From the NCBI GenBank assembly GCA_017642965.1, contig JAEPOJ010000015.1:1-64000 (forward strand): a DNA stretch of 64,000 bases. Direction: 5' to 3'. Shown here in pieces: positions 16,952 through 26,114 of this stretch; positions within the stretch are counted from its first letter, which is position 1, and the number at the start of each line of letters is the position of its first letter. Origin of the DNA: Phycisphaerales bacterium (GTDB taxonomy: Bacteria; Planctomycetota; Phycisphaerae; Phycisphaerales; UBA1924). The notes under the pieces were generated by a model. It had not been told where the DNA came from. It did not search any database and was given only the letters and a program-made list of their open reading frames with translations. The position numbers were made by a program, and so were the translations under genes.

Positions 16952-19117
16952 TCAGTCCTTCGACAGGATAATCACCGAGTACGGCCCGATCCCGACATTC
17001 GCGTTGTAGCTCATGCCGTCCTTCGCGCCCCAGCTCGCGACCGTGTCGTAGCTGTACCAGTTTCCGAAGCCGGAGTCGTAGCCGCTCCAGTCGGAGTTGA
17101 AACGGACCTTCCACGTGCCGCTGCTCGGGAACCCGATGTTGTAGCTCGAGTACCCCGTGCCGGAGAAGTTCGCGACAATGATCACATCATCGCCCGCGCC
17201 GCCGCTGTCCCAGCGGTGGAAGGCGACGAGCTTGCTGGTGTCGTTCACGTGATGGACATTCACACCGTTGCCCTTGAGCCCGGCTGTCTTGCCGCCCGCG
17301 TTCTTTCGGAGCCCGATCAGGTCCGTGTACAGGTCCACGATGCCCGAGTACGTCGTCGCTTTGCTGAAATCGAGCGGGTCGGTGTCCGCGAAGTACCCGT
17401 CCTCGAGGAACTCCTGCCCCTGGAAGATCATCGGGATGCCCGGGCTGGTGAAGACCAGCGCTGCGCCCAGGGTAGAACGCTTCTTGCTGTACCAGCTGCT
17501 CGCGTTGCCCGGCCAGATCTCCTCTGGAACCCGTGCGTGCCCGTTGGCGACCTCGTCATGGCTCTCGGTGTAGATCACCCGCTTGAGCCGATCACCGTTG
17601 TCGATCTTCGCAATCGCGTCCCGCACCTCGTACATGTCGCGGTTCGAGTCGGTCGATTCGATGATGTTGTCACGGATCGGGTGGACAAAGTCCGCGTCCC
17701 ATTGCGAGTCAAACCCCGCCCCCCCGGCGCCGGTGGTCTTCGTGATGTAGTCGTTGTTCTGCAGATCTTCCGCGATCGAGATCTTCCATCCGGAGTTGGA
17801 GTCGATCTCGTTATTGATCCACTGCATCAGCGACCATCCCTCGGCGATGCTGCCGCCGCCACCGTTATTCTGGGTGCGGATGTTGACCGTCGAGTCCCAG
17901 CGCAGCCCGTCGGTGTTGAACTCATCGAGCCAGTACATCGCGTTGTCTCGCAGGTAGGCGCGGACCTCGCCGCGTCCGTAGTCCGGGCGGGTGTGTCCCC
18001 AAGGGGTCGGAGCACGCCAGTCCTGGAAGAAGTAGATCCCGCCGTAGCTGCCGGTGTACGACCCATCGAAACGCCACATATCCAGATCGCTCGGGCCGAG
18101 GTGGTTGTACACCACATCGACGATGACCGCCATGCCGCGCTGGTGACACTCGTCAACGAAGTCTTTCACGTCTTCCGGATCGCCGTAGATGCTCTCGGGC
18201 GCGAACGGGTGCGCCGGGTTGTATCCCCATGAGAAATCGCCCGCGAACTCCGCGATGGGCAGCAGCTGCACCGCGGTGATCCCCATGTCCTCGAGGTGAT
18301 CGAGCTTGGAGATCGCGCTCTGGAAGTTCCCGGGGTTTCCGCCCGGCGCGTCGTTGTAGGTCCCGATGTGCATCTCGTAGATAATCAGGTCCTGCCATCC
18401 GGGTGTGGAGAACGAGCTCCACGAGTAGGAGTGGGGGGCGGTGATGATCGAGTTGCCCACGGAGTTGGTCACGTCCGTCGCGCGTGGGTCGTTCTTGTAG
18501 ATCGTCCCATCGATGACGTACTTGTACTCCTCGCCACGCAAATCGCCGGCCACATCCACCGACCACGTCCCCCCGACTTCACTCGCCAAGGGGTTCGCCG
18601 TGGCATCCCACGAGTTGAACGATCCGGTTACGGTCACCGTGGTCGCATTCGGTGCCCACACGCGGAACGTCGTATCGCCAGAGTCCACCCACGCGCCCAT
18701 GCCAGATTTGCTCGAGGCGATCAGCGACGCGGTATGGGAGTAGTTGCTCCCGCCGTTATTGTCATAGATGTGCCCGCCCCAATCGTCGTACCCATGGAAG
18801 TAATACTCGATGGTGCTCCCAGGCGCATAGCTGGACGACGGCGTGTATTCCCAGACCGAGTTGCCCGAGTCGTTGCCGGCGTAGCTCATCGCGTGCGTGG
18901 TCCAAGACCCGCCGTTGATACGGATGCCAACTTCCGCGTGCAGCCCGTAATAGTCCTGATTCATCAGGATGGTGAATGTTCCCGGGTTGCTGGCATCGTG
19001 GTGGGCGTACGAGCCGTACACACCGATCCAGCTGGGGAATGCCATGACCTGGCTGCTGGTCGCGACGATCGCCGCGACGGAAAGCCACCCCGTTGCGTTC
19101 ATGCGTGTTCCGAACAT
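16952..19117 (-). CDS. Secreted GH13 alpha-glucan enzyme (branching-enzyme or amylase-like)
   Basis: A 721-residue protein from the ATG at 19117, chosen because AAAGGA precedes it. The signal peptide ends near SSQVMA. Residues about 30-130 are an N-terminal beta domain (MNQDYYGLHAEVGIRINGG), residues 140-235 a CBM48-type module (FRVWAPNATTVTVTGSFNSWD), and residues 245-620 the GH13 barrel with MAVIVDVVYNH, GLRWDSTVNI (nucleophile Asp), ISIAEDLQ (acid Glu) and TESHDEV (third Asp). A beta domain closes the protein. Motif IV and the CBM48 resemble GlgB, but the signal peptide makes it extracellular, so it probably processes environmental alpha-glucan. It has no dockerin-like or Arg-rich sorting tail. 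Confidence 0.87.
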   Translation of the reverse strand: MFGTRMNATGWLSVAAIVATSSQVMAFPSWIGVYGSYAHHDASNPGTFTILMNQDYYGLHAEVGIRINGGSWTTHAMSYAGNDSGNSVWEYTPSSSYAPGSTIEYYFHGYDDWGGHIYDNNGGSNYSHTASLIASSKSGMGAWVDSGDTTFRVWAPNATTVTVTGSFNSWDATANPLASEVGGTWSVDVAGDLRGEEYKYVIDGTIYKNDPRATDVTNSVGNSIITAPHSYSWSSFSTPGWQDLIIYEMHIGTYNDAPGGNPGNFQSAISKLDHLEDMGITAVQLLPIAEFAGDFSWGYNPAHPFAPESIYGDPEDVKDFVDECHQRGMAVIVDVVYNHLGPSDLDMWRFDGSYTGSYGGIYFFQDWRAPTPWGHTRPDYGRGEVRAYLRDNAMYWLDEFNTDGLRWDSTVNIRTQNNGGGGSIAEGWSLMQWINNEIDSNSGWKISIAEDLQNNDYITKTTGAGGAGFDSQWDADFVHPIRDNIIESTDSNRDMYEVRDAIAKIDNGDRLKRVIYTESHDEVANGHARVPEEIWPGNASSWYSKKRSTLGAALVFTSPGIPMIFQGQEFLEDGYFADTDPLDFSKATTYSGIVDLYTDLIGLRKNAGGKTAGLKGNGVNVHHVNDTSKLVAFHRWDSGGAGDDVIIVANFSGTGYSSYNIGFPSSGTWKVRFNSDWSGYDSGFGNWYSYDTVASWGAKDGMSYNANVGIGPYSVIILSKD

Positions 19118-19335
19118 GCAAGTTCCTTTCTGTATGCGGTTCCTCACGTGCGCTCGGCACGATCCCCGAACCTACTTTCTGGATCTCGGGCGAGCAACAG
19201 GCAACGAAAGCACTTGCTAAAAAAGAGACGGGCTTGGCGGTTATGGAGTAAGTTCTTCAGCCACAGACATTTGCAGATGAATCATGGGCTGTGGACAGGC
19301 GTCATATATCACGAAAGAAATTTCTATGTTGCATT

Positions 19336-19362
19336 CAAAAAGCCGCGCATCGGGTGCGCGGC
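19336..19362 (-). terminator. Intrinsic terminator of the kamA-like gene
   Basis: The stem GCCGCGCA/TGCGCGGC with a five-base loop is followed, in minus-strand direction, by TTTTTG. It lies 25 bases past the stop of the radical SAM gene. Confidence 0.8.
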
Positions 19363-19386
19363 TCGCTCAAATGGCCCTGATCGAGC

Positions 19387-20709
19387 TTAAACCGAAACGC
19401 TCAGGTCCACCGTATCAAGGTCACGCTGGAAGAACGGCACGTCGTTCTCACTCAGCGGCTCAAGCTGGTCGAACCAAGTCGCCGTCGGGTCATACTTGGC
19501 GAAGAACGGCTGGCGCACGAGCTCGGGCTTTCGGGCCTGAAGGAACTCGAGCATGAACGCTTTCTCGCCCGCGATTTCGGTCACGCCGAGGATATGCACC
19601 TTGCCGGGATGGCAACTCATGCTCGGGCCGCGAACCGTGCGAGCCGTGCCGGGCACCCGCTGATACGCGGCTCGGAAGATCTCCCAACAGCGTTCCAATG
19701 GCATCTCGAAGTAGTTCTTCGCGCCCGTGTCGCGCTCGACAAACATGTAGTACGGGATCATCCCGAGGCGTGTCCCCGTGATCCACATGTCTCGCCATGC
19801 CATCGGGTCGTCGTTCACATGGCGGATGACCGGCGACTGCATCCGAATGTTCGCGCCGGTAGAGCGGATGCGCGAGATCGCGGTGCGTGCGATCTCCGGG
19901 TCGAACTCGACCGGGTGCGAGCAGTGCGCCATGAACGCCACCTGCTTGCCCGCGTCGACGATCCGTTCGAACAGACTCAGCATCTCGTCCGCGTCACCAT
20001 CAGTGACGTATCGCTGGGGCCAGTAGGCGAGCGATTTGGATCCGATCCGGATCGTTCGGACGTGATCGATCTCGAGGAGCTGATCTACGTAACGCTCGAA
20101 GATCTTCGCCTTCATGACCATCGGGTCGCCGCCCGTGAAGAGCACGTCCGTGATCTCGCGGTGGTTCGCCACATACTGACCGAGCTGGTCCGCTTCCTTG
20201 TTGGCGAACTTGAGCCCATCCATCCCCACGAACTGCGCCCATCGGAAGCAGAACGTGCAGTACGCGTGGCAGGTCTGCCCCTGGCTCGGGAAGAACAACG
20301 CGGTTTCGCGGTACTTGTGCTGCATCCCCGGGATGGGCTCCCCGTTGATGTGCGGGACATTGTGTGTCATCTGACCGGCCGGATGCGGGTTGAGCTCCAT
20401 GCGGATCTCATTCACGATCGCGTTCATCTCTTCTTTGCCCGCCTCGCGTTCGATCGCGTCGCGGACTCGAGCGTACTGATCGTCCTCAAGCATCTCACAC
20501 TGGGGGAAGGTCAGCTGGAAGATCGGGTCGTTGGGAACGCTGTCCCAGTCGATGAGCTCGTCCATCAGGTACGCGTTTGTTCTGAACGGGAGCACCCTCG
20601 CCACGGTTTCGACGGCCTCTCGAAGTTCAGAGTCCAGCTTCTCCCACTGGGGAACCTTGGAAACGTTCGAGAGTGTGATAGCGCGATAGCGTGGCTGGGT
20701 GTCAGTCAT
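19387..20709 (-). CDS. KamA-family radical SAM protein (lysine 2,3-aminomutase-like)
   Basis: A 440-residue protein preceded by GCAGGAGC. The radical SAM cluster motif is CHAYCTFCFRW (CxxxCxxC, about residues 141-151), followed by VLFTGGDPMVMK, which is the usual KamA GGDP SAM-binding segment. The fold and order fit lysine 2,3-aminomutases and EF-P-(R)-beta-lysine ligase partners. Near the C terminus, where KamA proteins carry a PGGGGK stretch with the PLP lysine, this one has SCHPGKVHILG, so the PLP site is altered and the substrate is uncertain. No partner genes are nearby. Confidence 0.82.
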   Translation of the reverse strand: MTDTQPRYRAITLSNVSKVPQWEKLDSELREAVETVARVLPFRTNAYLMDELIDWDSVPNDPIFQLTFPQCEMLEDDQYARVRDAIEREAGKEEMNAIVNEIRMELNPHPAGQMTHNVPHINGEPIPGMQHKYRETALFFPSQGQTCHAYCTFCFRWAQFVGMDGLKFANKEADQLGQYVANHREITDVLFTGGDPMVMKAKIFERYVDQLLEIDHVRTIRIGSKSLAYWPQRYVTDGDADEMLSLFERIVDAGKQVAFMAHCSHPVEFDPEIARTAISRIRSTGANIRMQSPVIRHVNDDPMAWRDMWITGTRLGMIPYYMFVERDTGAKNYFEMPLERCWEIFRAAYQRVPGTARTVRGPSMSCHPGKVHILGVTEIAGEKAFMLEFLQARKPELVRQPFFAKYDPTATWFDQLEPLSENDVPFFQRDLDTVDLSVSV

Positions 20710-20832
20710 GCGAGCTCCTGCCGGAAGTTAGATCGTGTGTCAGTACCGGCTGGGAGTCTCAGCAGCGATGCGTGATTGCCGCCTCGCCCGACCGGGCGAG
20801 GATTGTAGGCATGGCTCTTCGCGCCTGGCGTG

Positions 20833-22626
20833 CTATCGCTTGGACCGCAACCACTTGTGGAGTTTCTGCTTGCTCCATGTGTTGATGCACCGATCCTTGG
20901 TCAGCCATCCGCGTTGGCCGGTGAGCACGCCGAACCGGATGTTCCCATAATCATCCGCGTGGTGAACATCACAATCGATCGCAATCTTGCAGCCCGCTTC
21001 GACCGCAGCCCGGACATGGGTGTCACGAAGGTCCAGACGCATCCAATGGGAGTTGATTTCCAGCGCCACATCGTGCTCGATCGCAGCAGCGAAGATCTCG
21101 TTCAAGTCCGGCTCCAGCCCCGGGCGGCGTTCGATCAGCCGTCCAGTCGGGTGCCCGATGATGTGCACCAGCGGGTGCTCGATCGCCTTCAGCAAACGCT
21201 TGGTTGCCTGCTTGGGCTTGGCCCGCAGCCCGGCGTGCGGCGATGCAACCACCACGTCCAACTCGGCGAGCAGGTCGTCGTCGTAATCGAGCGCGCCATC
21301 GACGAGGATGTCCACCTCTGATCCGGCGAGGATCGAGATCCCATTGGTCTGCTCGTCCGCTTCGCGGATGGCTTTAATGTGCTTGCGAAGCCGCTCGGGC
21401 TCGAGCCCTCCGGCGACAGCCGACGATTGCGAATGGTCCGTGATCGCGAGCGTATGAAACCCGCGCGACTTGGCGATCCCTGCAGATTCCTCGATCGACA
21501 TCTTGCCGTCAGACGCGGTGGTGTGCGAATGCAACTCGGCCTTGATATCCTCGACCGAAATCAGGTCGGGCGTCTCCTCAAGGTCCAACTCGCCCCGGTC
21601 CTCTCGGATGGTGGGGGGGTAGTAGGGCACGCCGAGCTTGGTGTAGATCGCCTCTTCTGTCTTGCACGCGAGGGGCTTATCGCCCCGTTCCTGTGGTGGG
21701 GTTTTATCCGTGCCGTCGTCCTTGAACAGGCCATACTCGTTGAGCGTCATTCCCTGCTTGATCGCTCGTTCACGCAGGCGCACGTTGTGCTCCTTGGAAC
21801 CCGTGAAGTACATGAGCGCTGCGCCCCACGCGGACTCGTCCACGATCCGCAGGTCCACCTGCACCGCGGTGTTGTCCTCAGCGCCCCACCGGCTCGACTC
21901 GTCCTCGATCGCGACGCGGATCGAGGACTTCTTTTCCCCGCTCGCGAGCACCTTGATGACGCCCTTCGCGTGGGTGAACGCTTCGCGGGCGGCTTCCGGG
22001 TCGGAGGTGGCGATGAGGATATCGATATCGCCGATCGTCTCCTTGCCTCTTCGAAGCGAACCGGCGAACGCGCACTGCTTGGTGCCTTTCACGGCGCTCA
22101 TCATCTCAACAAACCGGTCCGCGACGCCCTGGGCAATACCGATATGAAGACGCCCGCCGCTCTGGGCCATGAACTCGATCGACTCCTTGATGTTGTCGAC
22201 CGTCTTCTGGCCCATCCGGGGCAGCTCGAGGATGCTCCCATCCTCGATGATATTGAGCAGGTCCTCGATCGATTCGACGTTCTTCTCGTCCCACATCAGC
22301 TTGACCGTTTTCGGGCCGAGCCCCGGGATCTCGAGCACCTCCATCAGCCCCTTGGGGATCTGATCGCGCAGCTCGTCATACTCGCTCATGTTCCCGTGCT
22401 GGGCCAGCTCGATCAGCTTGCTCGCGGTGCCTTTGCCAATTCCCTCAAGAGCGATCAATGCCTTCGTGTCCCCGTCGCTGGCGAGGGCCTCGATATCGGC
22501 GGTCGTATCCTTGAGCACCCGGGCTGCCTTCGCGTGCGCGTTGACACGGAACCGATCGCCGCCGAGCAGCTCGATCATCTGGGACATCTCGTTGAACATG
22601 GAAGACGCGGCTTTGGTGAAACTCAT
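20833..22626 (-). CDS. polX: Family X DNA polymerase with PHP domain
   Basis: A 597-residue protein. The ATG at 22626 (MSFTKAASSMFNEMSQ) is chosen since sequence upstream overlaps the next gene and is not PolX-like. Residues 1-130 are the HhH-containing 8-kDa region (IPGLGPKTVKLMWDE). The nucleotidyltransferase core has GSLRRGKETIGDIDILI with the metal Asp pair. The C-terminal PHP domain starts at about residue 355 (ELHSHTTASDGKMSIEE) and continues with LAITDHSQS, EVDIL and HPTGRLI. Bacterial PolX fills gaps in base excision repair, the PHP part giving 3'-5' exonuclease or AP-endonuclease activity. Confidence 0.94.
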   Translation of the reverse strand: MSFTKAASSMFNEMSQMIELLGGDRFRVNAHAKAARVLKDTTADIEALASDGDTKALIALEGIGKGTASKLIELAQHGNMSEYDELRDQIPKGLMEVLEIPGLGPKTVKLMWDEKNVESIEDLLNIIEDGSILELPRMGQKTVDNIKESIEFMAQSGGRLHIGIAQGVADRFVEMMSAVKGTKQCAFAGSLRRGKETIGDIDILIATSDPEAAREAFTHAKGVIKVLASGEKKSSIRVAIEDESSRWGAEDNTAVQVDLRIVDESAWGAALMYFTGSKEHNVRLRERAIKQGMTLNEYGLFKDDGTDKTPPQERGDKPLACKTEEAIYTKLGVPYYPPTIREDRGELDLEETPDLISVEDIKAELHSHTTASDGKMSIEESAGIAKSRGFHTLAITDHSQSSAVAGGLEPERLRKHIKAIREADEQTNGISILAGSEVDILVDGALDYDDDLLAELDVVVASPHAGLRAKPKQATKRLLKAIEHPLVHIIGHPTGRLIERRPGLEPDLNEIFAAAIEHDVALEINSHWMRLDLRDTHVRAAVEAGCKIAIDCDVHHADDYGNIRFGVLTGQRGWLTKDRCINTWSKQKLHKWLRSKR

Positions 22627-22667
22627 ACCAGAATCGTAGGAGCGGCCAGGCGTACGTCTCGTGGCAC

Positions 22668-22708
22668 GCTGATTCGCCGCGCGGTTCCCTCGCCGCGGCC
22701 GAATCAGC
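22668..22708 (-). terminator. Hairpin between the XRE regulator and polX
   Basis: The arms GCTGATTCG and CGAATCAGC pair perfectly, with further GC pairing inside. There is no clear T run, so it could be a terminator, a pause site or a stabilising 3' structure for the regulator transcript. Confidence 0.5.
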
Positions 22709-22723
22709 AGCGCGAAGCGGGCG

Positions 22724-23245
22724 CTATGCAGCCGAGCTCGCCCCATCCGTCCTGGCGGGCTGGTTCGTCGTGCCCGACTGTGCCGTGCCGGCCTCAGTCT
22801 TTGGCTCGGAGAACTGATTCAGCTTTCGTGCCTTCGGGCGCGATTGCTCACGCTGCATACTCGGAGCTTCGATTCCAGAGTTTGGCTTATGCAGCTGCTG
22901 GACCGCTCGTGAAAGCTGCTCCACGCGATCCTCCTGGTCAGTGATGACCGACGACAACGCTTGGAGCAGATCTTTTACATCAGCTCGCCGGAGGGCGGCT
23001 TTACTGATCTCCGCACAATGCATGGGCCCCCGACCCGTGAGCAGCCAATCGCCCGAGACGCCGAACGCATCGCACAAGCGTGAAAGGAAGACGGCACTCG
23101 GAGCATGACCCTGCATATAGCGCCGGATGGTCTCCGGGTGCACGCCAGTCAGCCGCCCGAGCTCTCGATATGAGTACTGGCCACCGACCCGGTTCAGTCT
23201 GTCCTTGAGCTGCTCACAGATCGTTTCGCTCTGTATCGTCGACAT
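22724..23245 (-). CDS. XRE-type helix-turn-helix regulator
   Basis: A 173-residue protein from the ATG at 23245 (GGGGAG about nine bases upstream); an upstream TTG at 23269 is less likely. Residues 20-75 form the HTH (YSYRELGRLTGVHPETIRRYMQG) followed by SAVFLSRLCDAFGVSGDWLLTGRGP, the classic XRE/Cro-CI layout. Residues about 90-115 look helical (LLQALSSVITDQEDRVEQLSRAVQQL), a likely oligomerisation segment. The tail is Ser/Thr/Ala-rich and disordered. Targets are unknown; its own AT-richer upstream region is the obvious candidate. Confidence 0.85.
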   Translation of the reverse strand: MSTIQSETICEQLKDRLNRVGGQYSYRELGRLTGVHPETIRRYMQGHAPSAVFLSRLCDAFGVSGDWLLTGRGPMHCAEISKAALRRADVKDLLQALSSVITDQEDRVEQLSRAVQQLHKPNSGIEAPSMQREQSRPKARKLNQFSEPKTEAGTAQSGTTNQPARTDGASSAA

Positions 23246-23583
23246 AAACTCAAACTCCCCGAAAAACAACGGACATGAAATAAGTGATTGCGGTCCGTTA
23301 TCTCAGCATCGGTGAGCAGAAGGACCCAACTTGAGCAACGACCAAAATATAACATTGAGTTGCGATATGTTCCGTCAATGCATCACACTCTGGCAACAGA
23401 TCGCAAGCGTGTGGCTACGGAAAACACACGATTTTACGCACAAAAACTAGGTGGATCACCCTAGGCCGCCGGCGTGGTCACCCCCAAAACAAGGTAATAT
23501 TCGACATTCATACGAGAAGCTTCGAACGGCATACCCTGAAAGTGGGTGAGGAGTTTTGCTTAGGCCAACACGCGTAGCCAAGC
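23246..23583. other. Intergenic region upstream of the XRE regulator and downstream of recG
   Basis: About 340 bases with no supportable gene. The part at 23270-23460 is AT-richer than the surroundings and holds two related segments on the plus strand, TTGAGCAACG near 23332 and TTGAGTTGCG near 23355, that might be regulator sites. No convincing -35/-10 pair at normal spacing is seen. The portion at 23500-23583 is open in the recG antisense frames only. Confidence 0.4.
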
Positions 23584-25692
23584 TCAACCAACATCACCAA
23601 GACCGAGCCACTGCCCGTGTGCTTTGAGCATGCGCCTGCGGACGAGCGCGTCCGTGGGTTCGAGCAGCTCGGGAGATCGAGCAATCCAATCCGCCGCGTC
23701 ACGACGAGCCATCTGGAGCAACTCAAGGTCACGCATCGGGTCCGCCACCCGGAATGGGGGCGCTCCGCTCTGGCGTGTACCAAAGACATCGCCCGCACCC
23801 CGGATCTCAAGGTCCCGCTCAGCGAGAACGAAGCCGGATGAGGTCTCAACCATGGCATTGAGTCGAGCCACGCCATCTTCTGTTTTGGGATTCCCGATCA
23901 GCACGCACACGCCGGGTTTCTCACCCCGCCCGACGCGCCCTCTCAGCTGGTGGAGCTGCGCAAGCCCGAACCGGTCCGCGTCTTCGATAATGATCATCGT
24001 GGCGTTCGGGACATCCACGCCCACCTCGATGACCGTGGTCGCGATCAGCGCGTCGATCTTGCCCCCTCGGAAACGGTGCATGATGTGCTCACGGGTATCG
24101 CGCTTGAGGCGCCCGTGGAGCGCCGCGATCTTGACATCGTGCAGTTCGCCGCCCTCCAGCTCCTTCTGAAGCGATCGCAGGTCGGTGACCTTGGTCTCCC
24201 CCTTCGTGCCCGGCTCGATCGCCGGGACCACGATAAACGCCTGATCCCCCTGCTTGATCTTGTCCTGAACCCAGCTGTAGACCGTCCTGCGCTGCTCCCG
24301 CGTCACCATCTTGGTCGTGACGGGCTTGCGGCCCGGCGGGAGCTGATCGATTGTTGAGATATCCAGATCACCGAAGATGGTCAGGCCGATCGTCCGCGGG
24401 ATCGGGGTCGCGGTCATCACGATCACGTGGGGCGTCTCGCTCTCGTGCTCCTTGCCGCCCTTGACCCGCAGCTTTGCCCGCTGCTCAACCCCGAACCGGT
24501 GCTGCTCATCGATCACCACCAACGCCAGCGAGTGAAACTCGACTCGATCCGAGATCAACGCGTGCGTCCCGATGACCAAGTCCACCTCACCGGATGCAAT
24601 CCGACGTAACGCCGACTCACGATCCGTAGCAGGCATCGATCCCGTCAGCAGCTCAACGCGAACACTCGACCCTTTGAGCATCTCGGTGATGGACAGGAAA
24701 TGCTGCTCGGCAAGCAGCTCCGTGGGGGCCATCAGGGCCGCCTGGTGCCCATGCGCAATCGCCAGAAGCATCGCGTCGAGCGCCACCGCCGTCTTACCCG
24801 AACCGACATCACCCTGAACGAGCCGATTCGTTGGGGTCGTGAGCGCGACATCCCGCGAGATCTCATCCACGACACGCTGCTGGGCCGCAGTGAGCGTGAA
24901 CGGCATCCGACCCCGGATGCGCTCATCGATCTCCGGGGTCCGCTCCAGCGCCGGGGCGGTCAGGGTCCTGCGCAGGTGTGCCCGTTTCATGTGCACCCCG
25001 AGCTGGAGCATCAGCAGCTCGTCGTAAGCCAGCCGCCGACGGGCGGCTTTCACCTCGTCCTCGTGCTCCGGAGCGTGCATCATCCGATACGTCTCGCCCA
25101 GGCTCGGCAGCGCCCGTTCTTTGCGGAACTCGTCGCTCAGATGATCTTCAAGCTGCGAAATCGCCGGCTCGAGCACCGACTTCACGATCTCCCAGATCCG
25201 CTCGCTGCTCAGCCCCTCAGTCGCCGGGTACACCGGGCGATACGCATCGTCCTCGACGCCGCCCGGCGTTGTATCGTCATCGAGGACCGTGTACTGCGGA
25301 TTCGCCATCTGCAGCCCGGGCCCAAACTTCGTCGCCTTGCCCTGCACACGCAGACGCATCCCCACGCGCAGCTTCTTCTGCAGGAACGCCTGATTGAAGA
25401 ACACCAGGTCCAGCCGCCCATCCCCATCGTGCAGGACCGCCTGGAAACGGGCCTTCCGCCCGAATCCCGAGACCTTGGTCGCGGTGATCTCCCCCTCCGC
25501 GGAGCTGATCACACCCGCCTGCAGATCCGCGATCCCCGCCTGCGCTCGGAGCCACTCGTGGCGGTGGGGCAGGTGCGCAAGCAGCTGCCCAACGTTCCGA
25601 ACTCCAAGGATCTCGAGCTTCTGCGCATGCACTTCTCGCACGCCGGGGATGTGGTAGATCGGAGTGGTCAGCGAGGTAGACAACTGACTCAT
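23584..25692 (-). CDS. recG: ATP-dependent DNA helicase RecG
   Basis: A 702-residue protein. The N-terminal wedge/OB region (to about residue 260) includes TKVSGFGRKARFQAVLHDGDGRLDLVFFN. The helicase motor follows: GDVGSGKTAVALDAML (Walker A), VVIDEQHRFGVEQR (DExH box), VMTATPIPRTIGL, and the C-terminal RGRVGRGEKPGVCVL with the RecG-specific TRQSGAPPFRVADP. It remodels stalled forks and branched DNA. Its start overlaps the stop of the DUF971 gene by four bases (ATGA), so they form a transcriptional unit. Confidence 0.95.
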   Translation of the reverse strand: MSQLSTSLTTPIYHIPGVREVHAQKLEILGVRNVGQLLAHLPHRHEWLRAQAGIADLQAGVISSAEGEITATKVSGFGRKARFQAVLHDGDGRLDLVFFNQAFLQKKLRVGMRLRVQGKATKFGPGLQMANPQYTVLDDDTTPGGVEDDAYRPVYPATEGLSSERIWEIVKSVLEPAISQLEDHLSDEFRKERALPSLGETYRMMHAPEHEDEVKAARRRLAYDELLMLQLGVHMKRAHLRRTLTAPALERTPEIDERIRGRMPFTLTAAQQRVVDEISRDVALTTPTNRLVQGDVGSGKTAVALDAMLLAIAHGHQAALMAPTELLAEQHFLSITEMLKGSSVRVELLTGSMPATDRESALRRIASGEVDLVIGTHALISDRVEFHSLALVVIDEQHRFGVEQRAKLRVKGGKEHESETPHVIVMTATPIPRTIGLTIFGDLDISTIDQLPPGRKPVTTKMVTREQRRTVYSWVQDKIKQGDQAFIVVPAIEPGTKGETKVTDLRSLQKELEGGELHDVKIAALHGRLKRDTREHIMHRFRGGKIDALIATTVIEVGVDVPNATMIIIEDADRFGLAQLHQLRGRVGRGEKPGVCVLIGNPKTEDGVARLNAMVETSSGFVLAERDLEIRGAGDVFGTRQSGAPPFRVADPMRDLELLQMARRDAADWIARSPELLEPTDALVRRRMLKAHGQWLGLGDVG

Positions 25693-26072
25693 CCCAGCCC
25701 CAGCGGGTCGTTATGTGCCGGCGCATCATCCGACTTTACTCGCCCTTCCGGATTCATCGCCGGGTCGATCTCACGCAGGTAATCCCAGGAGTACAGCCCG
25801 GTCGCGTGCCCGTCGGAGAAGGTGATCTTGATCGCGTAGTTGCCCACGAGCTCCGCATCGACCGCCGTCACCGTGCTCGACCCTCCCGAGCTGGGCAGGA
25901 TCGTCAACGGATTCTTCTTCATGGACTTCCGCAGCTCCCGCATGTCGGCGCTGGGCGACAGGCGACGGAGGTGTGCGATCGGGTAGACGGACTCACGCCC
26001 ATCCTGCCAGGTGATCGTCAGGGCGGTGTCCTTCTTCAGATCCAGATGCTTGGGTGTATGCGTCTGTTTCAT
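25689..26072 (-). CDS. DUF971 (GBBH-like N-terminal domain) protein
   Basis: A 127-residue protein from the ATG at 26072 (MKQTHTPKHLDLKKD); sequence upstream to 26165 overlaps pyrF and is unlikely to be translated. The whole protein is a DUF971 domain: LTITWQDGRESVYPIAHLRRLSPSADMRE and later NYAIKITFSDGHATGLYSWDYLREI. These are the typical first and last strands of the domain, which is also found at the N terminus of gamma-butyrobetaine hydroxylase and in proteins linked to iron-sulfur cluster work. The Cys residues common in the CPCA-C segment are replaced (SPSAD), so no metal is expected there. It overlaps recG by four bases. Confidence 0.85.
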   Translation of the reverse strand: MKQTHTPKHLDLKKDTALTITWQDGRESVYPIAHLRRLSPSADMRELRKSMKKNPLTILPSSGGSSTVTAVDAELVGNYAIKITFSDGHATGLYSWDYLREIDPAMNPEGRVKSDDAPAHNDPLGLG

Positions 26073-26076
26073 CGCG

Positions 26077-26089
26077 TCTACAGTGTAGA
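26077..26089. promoter_or_regulatory. Palindrome between divergent DUF971-recG and pyrF
   Basis: TCTACA-G-TGTAGA, a perfect 6-1-6 palindrome, sits in the 42-base space between the two divergent ATG codons. It contains TACAGT on one strand and TACACT on the other, so it could supply overlapping -10 elements for both directions or be a regulator site. No good -35 boxes are visible. Confidence 0.35.
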
Positions 26090-26114
26090 ACGACCAGCGC
26101 AGGGAGGCCGACTC

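Noticed and set aside
20782-20801. Hairpin CCTCGCCC/GGGCGAGG as the polX terminator
   Set aside because: The stem is real, but no T run follows on either strand and it lies near the kamA ribosome site; not strong enough to list.
23340-23390. Promoter of the XRE regulator with TTGACG and TATATT on the minus strand
   Set aside because: The boxes are about 21 bases apart, too far for a normal sigma-70 promoter.
25713-26114. N-terminal extension of pyrF
   Set aside because: Antisense to recG and the DUF971 gene; the pyrF ATG at 26115 has a strong AGGGAGG.
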